Origin: Ascidia mentula | Lineage: Eukaryota; Chordata; Ascidiacea; Phlebobranchia; Ascidiidae | Length of the DNA: 64,000 bases | Assembly: GCA_947561715.1 (NCBI GenBank) | Contig: OX387197.1 | Coordinates: 26,686,266-26,750,265 of the forward strand | Direction: 5' to 3' | Shown: positions 12,701-30,403 of the stretch, one piece after another | Numbering within the stretch: position 1 is the first letter of the stretch | How the letters are laid out: each line of letters starts with the position of its first letter | Position numbers and translations under genes: made by a program | Notes under the pieces: generated by a model | What the model saw: the letters and a program-made list of their open reading frames with translations, nothing else | The model's database searches: none | Told to the model about the DNA's origin: nothing

Positions 12701-13533
12701 ATCAGTCAGTATAGAATACTCTGCATTGTAGCCTGTATTTGTTAAAATTATCCTAACAAGGTTAGTGGCGACCATAAACAGGTTTCGGGCAAAAGGTGGT
12801 GCGCGAAGTTTATTGCAAACAAATGTTACGTTTAACCCCATGTACCTTTGAGGTTGCTTCCGTATCCATGACTTGTATGCGTCACTCCAGGGAGGCAAAT
12901 AGTCCAAACTGTCGTACCTTTAAAATCAGCAATAAATCAGCAGATGCTTTTTGAAAAGTTGCAACAATTCAGTTAAAATTAACATTGCACGGCGTACAAT
13001 AGCTACCACAAGAACCGTTTTACCAAAACACTCACTTTAAAAGTTCCTGTCGTTCTTTATCGGTGTATTTGTGGTTGACATACACACTCTCATACTCGCG
13101 ACCGGCCGAAAAGAACCCTGTTTACGAGGAAAATAAGCAGATAATGCTGATTTTCATTAAAACACTACAAAATTTGCAAACCTCCAGCGCTTCCATCAGC
13201 CAAATGAGTGTCGTCTGTTACGTCATAATCCCCGTAATCAAATAGAAGTTGTTGATTGTTGTCTTGCACAGTGGTAGCTGCGGAAGGTTGCTGGTCATTA
13301 TTTCCGAATATTTCCACAGAATCCGCCATAGATCTGACAGTTGAGGCGGATTGTGGGTTAACTATATCGGTACCTTGTGCAGCTACTGCTGAATTCATGA
13401 CTTTAAAAAGCAAACAGCTCTGCCAGGCACCAACAGAACCGATTTTGTTAATATTTGTCTTCTGCACAATGCCGGCGTAATGTTTATTAACGAGATGAAC
13501 ATCCCGTTGTTGGAGTAGATCGGACAAAAACAT
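6745..13533 (-). CDS. CLC-type chloride/proton exchanger, CLC-6/7 branch
   Basis: Nineteen minus-strand exons join in phase: 13533-13182, 13117-13036, 12917-12846, 12535-12406, 12209-12132, 11839-11664, 11423-11331, 11185-10942, 10605-10411, 10287-10193, 10019-9880, 9567-9396, 9090-8910, 8813-8644, 8273-8100, 7877-7787, 7667-7572, 7354-7215 and 6847-6745. The product has 927 residues, or 882 if the second in-frame ATG at 13398 is used. Anion-path motifs are GSGIPE (near residue 246) and GPEGPMIH, whose Glu290 is the gating glutamate. [10 protein letters not shown] carries Glu357, 67 residues later, the same spacing as the proton glutamate of human CLC-7. Both glutamates mark an exchanger, not a channel. 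GLVVP occurs in the later pore region. Two cytoplasmic CBS domains follow ([12 protein letters not shown] and [20 protein letters not shown]), ending in IITRKDL. The N-terminus has the [10 protein letters not shown] and SLDYLPPW region typical of endolysosomal CLCs. Human CLCN6 has 869 and CLCN7 805 residues. Confidence 0.9.
12330..12392 (+). repeat. tRNA-like repeat fragment in a CLC intron
   Basis: The stretch contains a good RNA polymerase III B-box (GAGTTCGAAACC, 12372-12383) and shares TCGGGATT, then an ATG..CAGGATATC core, with the stretch at 17746-17795. Both sit in introns. They look like pieces of one tRNA-derived SINE family, without a clear A-box or target duplication here. Confidence 0.4.
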
Positions 13534-14129
13534 AATGGATTACAAACATTTAGGTTTCCTGGTTAAAGTACTATTGAAGTACGTCGAAGTTTGTTTTTAA
13601 TTGGCTAAAAAACCAAAAGATTTTAGCAAGGTTATGTCAACCGCGAGCTGTTAACACCGAAGTTTTGCTGAAGAATCCGAACTATTATAGAAAAACCATT
13701 TCCAGTGCGTGGGCAGTTGTGTTATTTAGATTTTTTTCAGTGTGTTTGTTTTTGCTCGCCCGTAAGACGTCCATGACGTCGTTGAGCAGCCATGCGTAAA
13801 GCAAATCTCACCAACACTCATGATTGCCGATGTACTTAATATACAAACAGACCGTAAGTATTACTACAAATTCGCAATAATATCAGCCGGTGAGAAATCT
13901 TTTCGACTGGTAATGCACATTATATCTAACATTAAAAGCACTTTTTGCCTTTGCTGTAAAACCCCCGAAACAGACTTCCCACAACTATGTGCATTTAAAT
14001 GATCTTGTTTGAATTCCTTCTTGGAAACGATAAAATATATTTTGCACAAATAAATAAAAACAGTGGTAAGGTGTCGCGAGTCCATGACAAACAGATCACA
14101 GACACAATCAAAATCGACAAAGGCAAGTT
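13534..14129. other. Spacer between FBXL12-like and CLC genes
   Basis: About 600 bp between two genes on the same strand, including the CLC promoter or leader and the F-box gene 3' UTR. No exon recognised. Confidence 0.4.
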
Positions 14130-15542
14130 TTACAAATGGACTCTGGAACCATGGATCACCACTCCGCCATTGTTTATCTGCTTACATTTGTTACTACAGA
14201 ATTTAAGGTGTTTAGAATGACCTAGTAGAAAATCAACACCAGCTTGTGTAAGATCCACCCATTCCTCCATTTCAAACGACCTCAGCTTGTGTAATTTGAG
14301 TGAGATATCCCTGCAAGATTGGTCGTTGCAGTGAGGACATCCAACCATTACAAGTGTTTGTAAGTTCGGAAAGTTGGTTGTTATTACTTTCACAGCATCA
14401 TGGTCAATTCTGTAGCAACCATAAAACTCCAGCCTGCAAAAATAAAACCATTCATAAAAAATGCCAAAAATTTATTATAATGACCAACACAACTATAAAA
14501 TGGAAAGCCTCCAATCTATTTGGTAATTAGCTTGGTTTATTACCAAAAAAATACTTTGCTCAGAAAATGACCATAAGCAAGTTGGGTAACCTCCACTTAA
14601 ATTAGCAGATGAAAAAGCAATGTTCAACTTGCCTTTCCAGTCTTTCAAGCTTTCCAAACTTCAACAGGTGTTTTTCAGTCAAACAAGGACATTTTCTAAA
14701 ACTTAGGGATTTGAGTTGGTTGAATTTGTTAGAGCAGTCGTCCAAACTGGTGAGCGGAATTTCACATTTGGTGAAGGAAAGGTGTTGTACACTTGATGGA
14801 AGCAAATTTAAACTGACTTCCTTTAAATTTTCATATTCAATCTGCATTAAGTAAGTATTTCATTAAGTGGAATATTTATCAACTAAAAATTAATCACAAA
14901 TATATCCAGTTTAAGTAATAATCTATTTTGTGCAAGTAAATATCACAATAATTAATAAATATGAGTTTAATCAAGTGAAATATACAACATTCTACCTTGA
15001 AAGTGACCAGGTTTGGGCTTTTCAGAGTAATTGCATCAAGAACACTGTTTGACAACGCATACGCCCCTGTTATGCATCTTTGGTTTCCACAAATATCCAC
15101 TGACTGCGTGGATTGTGAAAAATATCGTCGCACTATTTTTCCTAGACACACTTTCCGAATTGGATCTGGTGAGAATTGTACGGTTTTCCATAACCACCGA
15201 TCAGATATCAGTTGCTGCCAGTGCTTGCACACCCTTTAGAAAGATTAGGAGATAAATGTTAGTGGTCAAGAGATCACATTACATTTGAGATTTTAAATAT
15301 ATTTTTCTTTTAACAGGTGATTAGGACTACAGTTAAAGTAGCTCGGTCCCAAAACTACCACAAACAGTTTGAACTTTAAACAACATATTGCAAACACGTA
15401 CGAACAAAACACGTTTCGCATACAATCACTAGTAAGGTTATTATAGTCACCTTGTCAAAACCAGGAGCTCACGAACGTGAAAGTGACTCAAAATGTCTAC
15501 CATGATGTTGTCGGGCAAGTCGAAAACTCCAGTTTCGTGCAT
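14130..15542 (-). CDS. F-box and leucine-rich-repeat protein, FBXL12-like
   Basis: Four minus-strand exons, 15542-15451, 15233-14996, 14841-14633 and 14433-14130, join in phase to 280 residues. The F-box is at the N-terminus: FDLPDNIMVDILSHFHVREL, then RVCKHWQQLISDRWLWKTV, very close to human FBXL12 (SRVCHRWKRLVDDRWLWRHV). The remainder is a set of leucine-rich repeats (LPSSVQHLSFTKCEIPLTSL; FPNLQTLVMVGCPHC). The F-box docks the protein on SKP1 in an SCF ubiquitin ligase and the repeats choose substrates. Human FBXL12 has 326 residues. The third intron begins with GCAAGT, a GC-AG intron; the frame is correct only with this donor. The ATG at 15542 is chosen because the F-box starts a few codons later. 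Confidence 0.85.
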
Positions 15543-16762
15543 TTTCACGATGGTCAAAATTAAAATAAAGGCGAAAATTAAATAATCAACTAAAATCAAG
15601 AAGGAAAACCAAAGATGGATTGTCCGCAATGCTTATAAAGGTGCAATTACTCAAGCATGACGAATTAAGGACAAATATTTCGGAATTTAATTAATTACCG
15701 GGGATGTTCCGTGCGTTCAAGACCACATAAATAGTACATGTCTGAAAATATTTTCCAAAATTTGAACCATTGTTACTTAATTAATGTTTACTTGACAAAT
15801 TTTGTCTCGTTACATGAACGTTACATAAATTTTTAAAAGAAAATCAATTTAACAAGTGACAATTTTTGGAAAAAAAGTAAGAGCTTTTGTATGGGAGCAT
15901 GTGAGTTCTAATGAACAGTAGTGAGCTGCAGACCGGTAGTCTGTAGTTACAACCTAGTAAGACCTTATGGATCGAGGCCAGTACAAAATAATGAAAAAGC
16001 ACACCAAAAAAGTGTTTTCGTGCGATTATGTTTAGGAGTGATTGTTGTCGTTTTGTCTCATCGCGTTTTGAAGCATTTTGTAACATATCAAAATATATCA
16101 ATTCTGAATTGCATATATCTGCAGCCTAAATACTTTTAGGGGAAACCGCTGTTATGGCTTATAATAATAACGTGATCAGTTGTTAGCTTGTCACTGTCAT
16201 CAGTTGAATAAAAAACGATGGTACATTCACCTTTACAAGCTGGTGTCCCTTCCTTGAAAATTACGTCACAAAGAAACCATTCAATTTTTGGGGGTCACCA
16301 TACCGAAGGCAACATCGTGTCGTCCTAGAAACGAAGATTAAACTGTTTGTTAACATCGTGTACCGCGCGCGTTTTGTGGGGGTAGGATCTGTGTTGACGG
16401 AACACTGATAAAGACTTTATATCGAACGAGAAATTTCTTCAAAAGACATTCCGGCTGTTGCGTAGTTAAGATACCTGTGCAGGGTTTGGTACTACAGACA
16501 ACTCTGTAAATGAAAATTGTTGTTTTAAGGGGGAATTTGCCGGTATATTTGTCAGGACCAAACGTCGTTAGACAATTAAACGCAGCATTTGAACGTAACA
16601 CATTTCGGAGCACGCAAAGTACAAATCTAGTGGACTTAAATACTAACTTTTACATGCTTTGTAGTAAACCTTGTGTTATTAAATTCAAAGCGTAATTTTT
16701 TCGAATTTTGTTATAATACAACACACTATAATTTTATATGCGCAAAAGAGCCATAATAATCA
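15543..16762. other. Divergent intergenic region
   Basis: Upstream region of the FBXL12-like gene (-) and distal upstream region of the esterase-like gene (+). I see no gene. The open frame around 16350-16613 on the minus strand lacks splice support and protein resemblance. Confidence 0.4.
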
Positions 16763-16767
16763 ATGAG

Positions 16768-16827
16768 AGCTGCAGACAGGGTGTATACACGCACTGTTTC
16801 GACCTGTAAGGTCTCATCAGTGCAGCT
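16768..16827 (-). ncRNA. Type I hammerhead ribozyme candidate (left arm)
   Basis: Read on the minus strand. Stem I pairs AGCTGCA (16827-16821) with TGCAGCT (16774-16768), seven perfect base pairs. The core CTGATGA (16820-16814) follows, then stem II GACCT/AGGTC with loop TAC, then GAAA (16800-16797). Stem III is ACAG/CTGT with a 14-nt loop, and the cleavage triplet is GTC, so cleavage is predicted between 16775 and 16774. All invariant core bases that I can check are present. Activity is inferred, not shown. Confidence 0.7.
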
Positions 16828-16941
16828 GTTGATGTGGCACTGTGCTAGCTTTCACACTAGCAGGCACACTAGTCTCCACTTTGTGGTACCTTTCGGTCAA
16901 TCGTCGATATGTTGGTTACCAAACTAGGTAACAATCAACAC

Positions 16942-17001
16942 AGATGCACTGATGAGACCTTACAGGTCGAAACAGTGCGTGTATACACCCTGTCTGCAGC
17001 T
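16942..17001 (+). ncRNA. Type I hammerhead ribozyme candidate (right arm)
   Basis: The plus-strand copy has CTGATGA at 16949-16955, stem II GACCT/AGGTC (16956-16968), GAAA at 16969-16972, stem III ACAG/CTGT, and a GTC triplet ending at 16994. Stem I pairs AGATGCA (16942-16948) with TGCAGCT (16995-17001) with a single mismatch, against seven perfect pairs in the left copy. Cleavage would fall after 16994. Confidence 0.65.
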
Positions 17002-17212
17002 CTCATACACTATAAATTGATTTGCTGAAATGTTTGATTATATTGTTGAAAGAATTTTCCGAAAAACTTGAATTTACGTCATATATGTATTTATTTTTTA
17101 ACCATTATTATTTTTGCCTCTTGTTCCATGTAGAGAATACATTGAAACCCTTGTTGTTATTTTTCCTGTCAACTTTTACCCATCCAGGACGCCGAAGTCG
17201 CAGTTACAGAAC

Positions 17213-22876
<5,664 letters not shown>

Positions 22877-24914
22877 ACGTTTTGACTCAAAACACTCACT
22901 ATGTCCTCTAACATCTGTACATACTTGTTATATGTAACAAAAAACAAATTGAAGTGGTGATAAAAAGTATTGTACAGTTTTTCTGGTACTGCATATCGTC
23001 TCCATATGTGCCTGGATTGTATAAAGTTTGCGGTTGTGTTCTGTTGAAACGCATATTGGTTATGTGCGTTATGCAAGTTTCTGTTGAACTGCCTCCATGT
23101 GCACTCAAATCGCAAATCCATAACCAGGCAGAATGTCGCATGTTAATTGAAAGACATAGATCGGCTACTTGCGAATATGAATTTTTTTTTTCTGTTTTGA
23201 AAGTTTGGAAGTTTTTTATAAATTTGTTTTCACTGTTTTTCATTCTAGCGTTTTTCTGTCCAACGGGACTCTTCCTAAACAACTCCGTCGGACAATTTTT
23301 GCTTGGAAACTTACACGTAAAACGCATTTTTTTAACTGCCGATCTTTTGTACTAAACTTTTTCACCACCCTTAATTTTGCTTCGGATCGCTCCGAAAATT
23401 TACGCCAAACACAATTTACATGAAACCAATTTAATTTACACTTTCAAAATTTATGTTCGTTACGTTTAATGATTTGAAAAATGAAGAACGTTATCGAATA
23501 TAAATTATTTAACTCAATAAAATACGAAGCAATTTTGTCAAAAAGACACTGTTGGCGAGTCGACGCGTTTTTAAATGCTATACTAAAGGTGGATTAACGG
23601 TTGGGATTTGTTTCATGCATACACGTTGTTCAATGTTAATTAAAAAACGTTATCAGTTTGCCGGTTTAAACTGTTGCGAAGGTGATCTGTAAGCGAGATT
23701 AATGTTATTGCCATGACCTTGTAACATGCATTTAACTTTTCACAAATTGGCAATGCACTGGAACTGCTAATTGTACAAGTCAAGAAAACCGAAATCATTT
23801 GGTAAACATTAAACAGTTACCATGCGTGTTTGTCACAATAAAACTGGATTACAACGGTGGTTTAAACCGGATCTTTTCGCACGAAGTCACTAGCAATAAC
23901 ACAGCAGCACGTGGCACTGTTATTGCGGGTGAATTCACAAGAACAAGCCCGGATTGTTGTCGTCATAATCACGCATTGTAAAGACAGTCATACATTATCT
24001 TGTAGGAAATTATTTTTTCATTTAATCACAAGTAATTTGATTTCCTAAACAGTTTGACGAGATTCGAATCAACAAAAACTTACCCTTGGTCGGGTGAAGG
24101 TCATTCCATGATGCTTGAGGCACTGCATCCGCTGTCGAAAGATGTAACTCCCTTAAGTTTCTAGCCTTTTTATGCAAAATTTTAGTTCCACCTGCATTAA
24201 GGCACCTGCCACTGCAGCTGTTTTCAAATAATCCTGCGTTAACATGCAGGTGTGTGATGCAACAAACCCCTTGTTACGTAAAATTGATCCGCACGTAACA
24301 ATGCAACACAGCGGGGGTCATAGAATTGTTTGAAGAAATATGAGGTTTAAATGTGGATTTATTCAGCATCCTTTGTATGATAAAGATTAGGCGAACAGAT
24401 GTCCACAAACACGTCGGGGGCTTTGTTCCTTCTTGTCTAATTCTGATCCTTCCAAGAGCCCGTGGTGCTGAATATCTTGATGGTTGGTTGGAAATGGTGG
24501 CAACAAAAAAATGCTAAAACAATCATTCCAACTAAATTGTTCGCTGTTTCTTTCCAAAAAAGCAGAACGCTTAAATTAACTTTGAAAAACGTGAATAAAA
24601 TTTGAACACAGAAATCACACGATCTTACTCGCGAGTTTGGGAAAGAACCAGTTTCGAAAATGCGACGTCACATGATTACGTGGCGTGAAGTTTGAATTTC
24701 TATTGTGGATAATTTGGTGGTTGACGTTGAACTTTAGAACAATGGAACTCGCGATCAACGGGCGTTTGTCATTTAACACCGGCTTTAGTTTAGTTTAGAT
24801 TATCATCAAACATGTCAGAGCTAAACTAAAAATTAATTTTTGAATAACAAAATGGATATTATTTGCACACAATGACTTTTGCACAGTAGGTCAGGTAAAT
24901 TAAAATTGTGCATC
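22877..24914. other. Intergenic between two plus-strand genes
   Basis: About 2 kb. It contains the esterase 3' UTR and the upstream region of the CKAP4-like gene. Overlapping open frames of up to 139 codons at 22908-23355 on both strands show no protein resemblance or splice logic. A TTTTGCACAG acceptor-like site just before 24890 could be a splice-leader or leader-exon acceptor. Confidence 0.4.
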
Positions 24915-27900
24915 ATGGCCAAAAAGAACAAAAAGCCAGAATCGTCTGAAACCACTCCCACTGCTGCCCCACAAAGCAAGAACACAAAACCCAAGGTAAC
25001 TTATAACTTAAACTGGAAGTACTGTAGGAAGTGTCAAACGAAAAATAACACTTTCATGTTATTGTTACTGTTTCAAATTTAATTAATATTTTAAACACAA
25101 ACTTTTTAAACCATTGTTCTTTTATCATCATTTCATCGGACAAAAAGGTGCACTCAGAGTCAGGAGGTACTTCCACTTCTGTGTGGTTGATTCTGTTCCT
25201 GATCACAGCCGGAACTGGTGGTGGATTTTATTATTTGCTGGAAGAGGTGAATGCTTAATTTGCTGCATAATTTCATTCGTTGTTTATCCATGTTTTTGTG
25301 ACAAATTTTAACTCCTCTTGGTAACATAAATGACTTGTAATTAAAAGACAGTATGTATTTTTTGCTGTCCAAGTTGAAAAATTTTACCTTCAAACTTTTA
25401 GACATAAACATTGACTCATGTTAAAACTAATTACTATTTTAATTGTCGGGTTGCTGCATTGCATTTTGTTCCAGATGAAAAATGCCAATGAAGCGCTCAC
25501 AGTACAACTTGATCAAGTTACCAAGGAATTGAGTCAACTCTCAAGTTTCAACTCAGAATCTGCAAAAATGAAAGAAGAAATAAGTTCACTCAAATCTCTG
25601 CAAGGAACACTCAAAGATTTCGAACACAAAGTACTTTTTTACATTTTATTAAATTTAACATTAGGAATATACATTTAATTTCTCACTCTCATTATATTTT
25701 TAGTAAATGTTAAATATTTTAATCATTCTTTATGTACTTTAGGTATTTTCAGTTATTTTTAGGATGCTTTAGTTAAAGAGTAAAATGTTTAATAGCATGT
25801 TTGTTAATTTTTTAAGATGTTTATTGTATAAATTTGTGTATTTATCAGCAATTAGATGTTGTAAGTATTGTGGAAAATCTTTCTCAACAAGTTAATTCTG
25901 TGAAAAATGATTTGAGTGAAAATCAGAAAGGGATTGAAACAATTGTTGATCAACAAAAAGAGACAAAACAATTCATCACCTATACTGAAACTACAGTAAT
26001 AATTATGTACATTTGTATTTGCTTGCGTTTGTGCATGTCTGTGTTTGGTAAAATAGACAACAAAACCTGTTTAATCATTTGTTCTACATGATCACTATTT
26101 AATTAGTGTAATGTTTGTTACATTATAATTCAGCTAACAACATCACACGTTTCCAATCATTTATTTTTTGTGCAATCCACAGCAACGTGACTTAGCTGCC
26201 AGAGTAAATCAATTAGTTGAAAACTTTGATAAACTTCAAACTGGAAATTCGCAACAAGATACAGCCATAGAAAACATAAACAAAATGCAAACAGAAACAG
26301 CAAAATCTGTACAGGGTCTGGAAATCCAAGTAATTCAATTGATCTTATCCAAGAAATTGTTGTATTTATTGCTTATGCAGTGAACTTGATATTTTGTCTT
26401 GAACTTTATTCGTTAAAATTTAAATTCAACTTCTGCAACTAGGTTGGGGAATTGAAAGAAAAAACTTCAAGTGAAATCCATGACTTTTTGGCTGTAGTTG
26501 ACACAAATATAGAAGGAATAACTAACGATATTGCACGCCTGAGTGACTCCAGTGAGTCACAAGACAAACAGGTTATTCTATAAAAAAAACACTTTTTGGC
26601 ATGATTGGTGAAACTCAACCAGCAAAGTAAAATTGTAGAGCACTAACACACAATCGACACATTCAAAAACTTACTTGGGTTATACTTTTTCCTGCACCTC
26701 TGGTTTTTGCTTGTCATGCATGTTTGCTTCAGTTAGGTTTGTATATGTTAAGAATGTCATGCATGAGTTTGATTCTCCTGTTGTTCATGAATGGAGTTTA
26801 TACAAAATTGTTTCGTTTGTGAAGTTGACTTTTCAAGGATTGTTTTTGTAAGTTTGAGTTCACTATTTACAGTGTGCATTATTTTGATGGGAAATCAGTT
26901 TGAGTATAAACTTAAACAGAAATAATATTGTGCATGTTGGTGTCACAGCTTGGATGAAGAATTCATACAAAAATATCTCAATTAACTAAACCAGATAAAA
27001 ACAAAACATCAATCCCTCGTTAAACTGATTTAGGCCAAACAGATTGAGGAGAACGCGAAACGTAGTGAAGCTCTGATGAAACAAATGAGTGATAAAGTTG
27101 CATCGGTCGAGGAAGGAGCTCAAAATAAACTTGACCAAGCGAGGGATTACATTGTGAAGCTGGAGGAAATGGTTTGTAAAATTTCTTGGCTTTTTTCTGT
27201 CAATTATAACCGATTTTTTTTTTTCTGTCAGAAAATCTTTTTGACTTGATTTAACCTTCACAATTTTAATTCTGCCACTGTTTGTTGCTTAAACGTTAGT
27301 TTTTTACCTTTGATGTAAAAAATCTTTAAAACTACTTCAAACAATTTCAATGAAATTTAAAACTAGATTTTTTCTTTTGGCTTTACGGTTTGGTCAAAAT
27401 CAGACAAAGGCAAAGATCTTTTTGTGTAGGTATCGTCTGTACAAGAGAGCACAACGAAACAAATCAACGATCTTTCACTCAAAGTTGTGGTGAGAAGACG
27501 TTTAAATTGACTCCAAAAATGTGGTTGTTATAACACTGATATTGTGACATCACAATGCGTTTCTTTTGTGTCACTAACAAGTGTTTGGCAGACGTTTCAA
27601 ATATAACCATGTGCGTAAACACATTTAATTAAAACATACTAAGTAAACCACAATAAAGCGTCTGCAAAATTGCACTAATTCATATTTAACATATCAGGAA
27701 GCAAAGCAATCGTCGGAGAACATCAAAAATTCTGGAGATGAAATAAAAACCAACGTGAAAAGCGAAGTGGCGGAAGCTGCAACAAGCCTACGTTCCGAGT
27801 TACAGAAGTTGCAGGTGGAGTTTGCGAACCATTCAATTGTTACGTAGTAGTTCACCGACCAGTTCCCAACCTTTCGGGCGTACACTTTTCGTAATTACAC

Positions 27901-29267
27901 TTTACTGAATACGTCATTTATTTCTAGGGCAATATCGATATTTTGACGGGCAAGAATGCTGGATTGGAAGAAAGCGTGAGGACCATGAGTCTGAGTAAGC
28001 AATGTTTAAAATATCGCTCCATTCCGTAGCACCTGCCAGTACAGGTGCAAGTATTGGTCTTTCTCGCGTTGCCTGCGTGGTTGTGGCTGACAGCGCTGCA
28101 TTCTCTTTGCCCCAAATATGTCAGCTGAAAAATCACTCAGTCAAGAGAGATTAAAATAATAAAAAACACCAGATATTGATTCTCGGCCCTTCGAAATAAT
28201 TATTTGTTTGTGCTAAATTTTTTGTTACATTTCAGAAATAAGTGGACAGTTATATTTTACCAATATTTAGTCTTTCGTTAATATTTCAAATGATTTTGTC
28301 ATCACTTAAAATCGTGATTATACTAATTCTGCCTGTCATGTGAAAAACTTACAGCTTTGACCCAAAGAAGTTTTGCAATTGTTTTAATCGAGAATGTGAG
28401 CGTTTCGCAATTTGCTGGCAAACACACACCTGCAATTACTTCACTTATTTTAATCTCATACCAATTAAGTCGGTCGTGTGTTAATAAGTTGACAAATCCA
28501 ATCCTTGCACTAGTTTAACTGTGTGTTTTAATACAGAGTCACTCACAGACGAGGATATTAACAGTATGAAGGTTGAAATCACAACGTTGTCCGATCAAAC
28601 TTCAAAATCAACAGAGGCTTTTCTCGGGGTTAAGAGTGCGGTTGATCAGGTTGGTCACTACAACTTATTCGGTTCTGCAAATATCTTAAAAACCCCGAAC
28701 CAACAAAGAAAGCAACCACACTCATTTTCTTTCGTCAGGCAATTCGATGTTTGTCAAGTAGAGTATTAGTTCACGTTGTTCAAATTTAATGAAAGAGATC
28801 AAATTTAAAATGAATTTTGGTAAAAAGTGACGTAGAGTTTCGCTGTGACCCGTGGCTCAGAAAAACTTGCCGATCCCTGATGTATTTTGTCAACTAGTGC
28901 CGAAAACAAGTTTTTTTCTGATAACATTTAAATTTGTTCGTAACATTTTATGACAAAAGAGCACTCAAAGCATCGAGACTAAGATTTCTACCCTAACCGC
29001 CCACGTGAGAGCATCCAAGGATGACGTGGTAGCGATGCGTGACGAGGTGACATCAATGAGTGAAGCGGTGAACCGTATCAAAACCCAAGCCGACGTGGCC
29101 AAATCCACAGCAGGTATAAGTTGATCAGAACATTAGGTGAAACTATACCGGAACGAAATTGTCAAGTTTCAACCGATTTATATTCAGATGACGTCAATGA
29201 AAAGTTGGCCAACTTCAAGAATGACGTCATGAAACGTCTTGAACCAGCCGGGAAAAAATCTCCTTAA
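24915..29267 (+). CDS. Single-pass coiled-coil ER protein, CKAP4/CLIMP-63-like
   Basis: Thirteen exons join in phase: 24915-24995, 25148-25246, 25475-25630, 25849-25995, 26183-26329, 26443-26571, 27034-27171, 27430-27489, 27698-27814, 27928-27994, 28537-28649, 28960-29113 and 29188-29267; 495 residues. A short basic cytosolic head (MAKKNKKPESSETT) precedes one membrane helix (VWLILFLITAGTGGGFYYLL, residues about 37-56). The remainder is a long lumenal coiled coil rich in Lys, Glu, Gln and Ser with heptad spacing, and it ends DDVNEKLANFKNDVMKRLEP, which resembles the human CKAP4 end (LDDLRNDLDRLFVKVEK). CKAP4 spaces ER sheets and binds microtubules. The head is much shorter than in human CKAP4. 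The assignment rests on topology and the C-terminus; other ER coiled-coil proteins such as p180 or kinectin are alternatives. Confidence 0.72.
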
Positions 29268-30403
29268 ATTATTCTCATACAATGCAGTGTGTTTTCAACA
29301 AAAAATTAATTTGTAGTGTTTTTTGTAATTTGAATCCTTGCAGCCGCTGTATTTTGCTGGTTCCTCATTTAGATAATGCAGAAAACTTTGCGGAATCGTG
29401 AAATGAAACAAAAAACTTATGTATCCATGTTTAGTTTTGCATCGTTGAGATATGCGAGCAAATAATGCAGTCTTGTTCCGGGAAAAAAAGTGTTCCCTTT
29501 TTCTAAAAATATTTGTACTTGTTCCTTTTCCGACGTCATAGACGCATGTTTTTGATTTTTCTATTTGAATTAGTTTCGATTGTGACGACCTGTGGTACAA
29601 AGATAATGGAATGTGCTTTGTTGTTTGCAATGTGCGCTTACGTGACAGTGCCTGGAATAAAAGAGTAGCAAATCAATCAACTTCTTTGTTAATTATGTAA
29701 AACACTTCTTAACTGGAGGTTCTCAATAAAAAAAAACGAATATTTTTAATTTCTGTTTCGATAAAAACAAAGCGGCGAAAATGAACACTGTTCGAACAAT
29801 TTGTTGGCAAGTTATTGGAAACATGCACCGAACGAAATTCCAAACCAATTTTTTTAAGACAGACATACCACCAGAATATCATGGGATATTTTGCTTCAAA
29901 ACCACGTGGAAACGAACTAACTTTTATACAGCTGACTTCCAACAACACAGAGTTGAGCGATAGAATGCAACAAACTTACGTACACCTACTAGCGGTTGGA
30001 GGGTCCCGGTGTAACCATATACATTAACACAAGAATGTGCCTCCATTCATGAACAATGCTCATTATTTGTATAGTGGAGGGAAATTCTACCATTTCACAG
30101 TTCTCAAACCTAACATTGTGACGTCACAAAAAAGCAAGTTTAGACGACGCAGTTTTTCATCAAAACGTTTTCGGCAAGAACGACAACGATATGCTTGACT
30201 GAGCAGATAAAATGCAATTTTCTGTGCAAAAATCATCCGCTATTTTGATGGACCAATATGGCCGTAGCCCCAATAACATTCGTTCTCGAAACGAAAAATG
30301 CAAAGTTAAAACATAAACAGCGCCAACTTGCGGTAAAGCTACACCCAGAAGTATAAACACTTGGTGGTGCGATAAGGCTGAAAACGAAACGTGGAACAAG
30401 AAG
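29268..30403. other. Convergent intergenic region with polyadenylation signal
   Basis: 3' region of the CKAP4-like gene (+) and of the small acidic gene (-). AATAAA lies at 29656-29661, about 390 bp past the CKAP4-like stop, and is the likely polyadenylation signal. No further gene seen. Confidence 0.5.

Larger units (their letters stand above)
16763..17006. mobile_element. Palindromic foldback element carrying two hammerhead ribozyme candidates
   Basis: The two ends are near-perfect inverted repeats of about 60 bp: ATGAGAGCTGCAGACAGGGT at 16763 and its complement ending ACCCTGTCTGCAGCTCTCAT at 17006. The middle (about 120 bp) is non-coding. Each arm, read outward, contains the hammerhead core CTGATGA, a 5-bp stem II, and GAAA, followed by a GTC cleavage triplet. 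No obvious target-site duplication is visible in the flanks. Two diverged single-arm relatives lie at 37005-37062 and 52095-52160. Type I hammerheads are known in Penelope-like retroelements and in retrozymes, so the arms may derive from such an element; the inverted arrangement is MITE-like. Confidence 0.8.

Noticed and set aside
22908-23355. Overlapping open frames of 139 (-) and 133 (+) codons
   Set aside because: They mirror each other on opposite strands, show no domain or codon pattern, and have no splice partners. Probably 3' UTR or spacer of the esterase-like gene.
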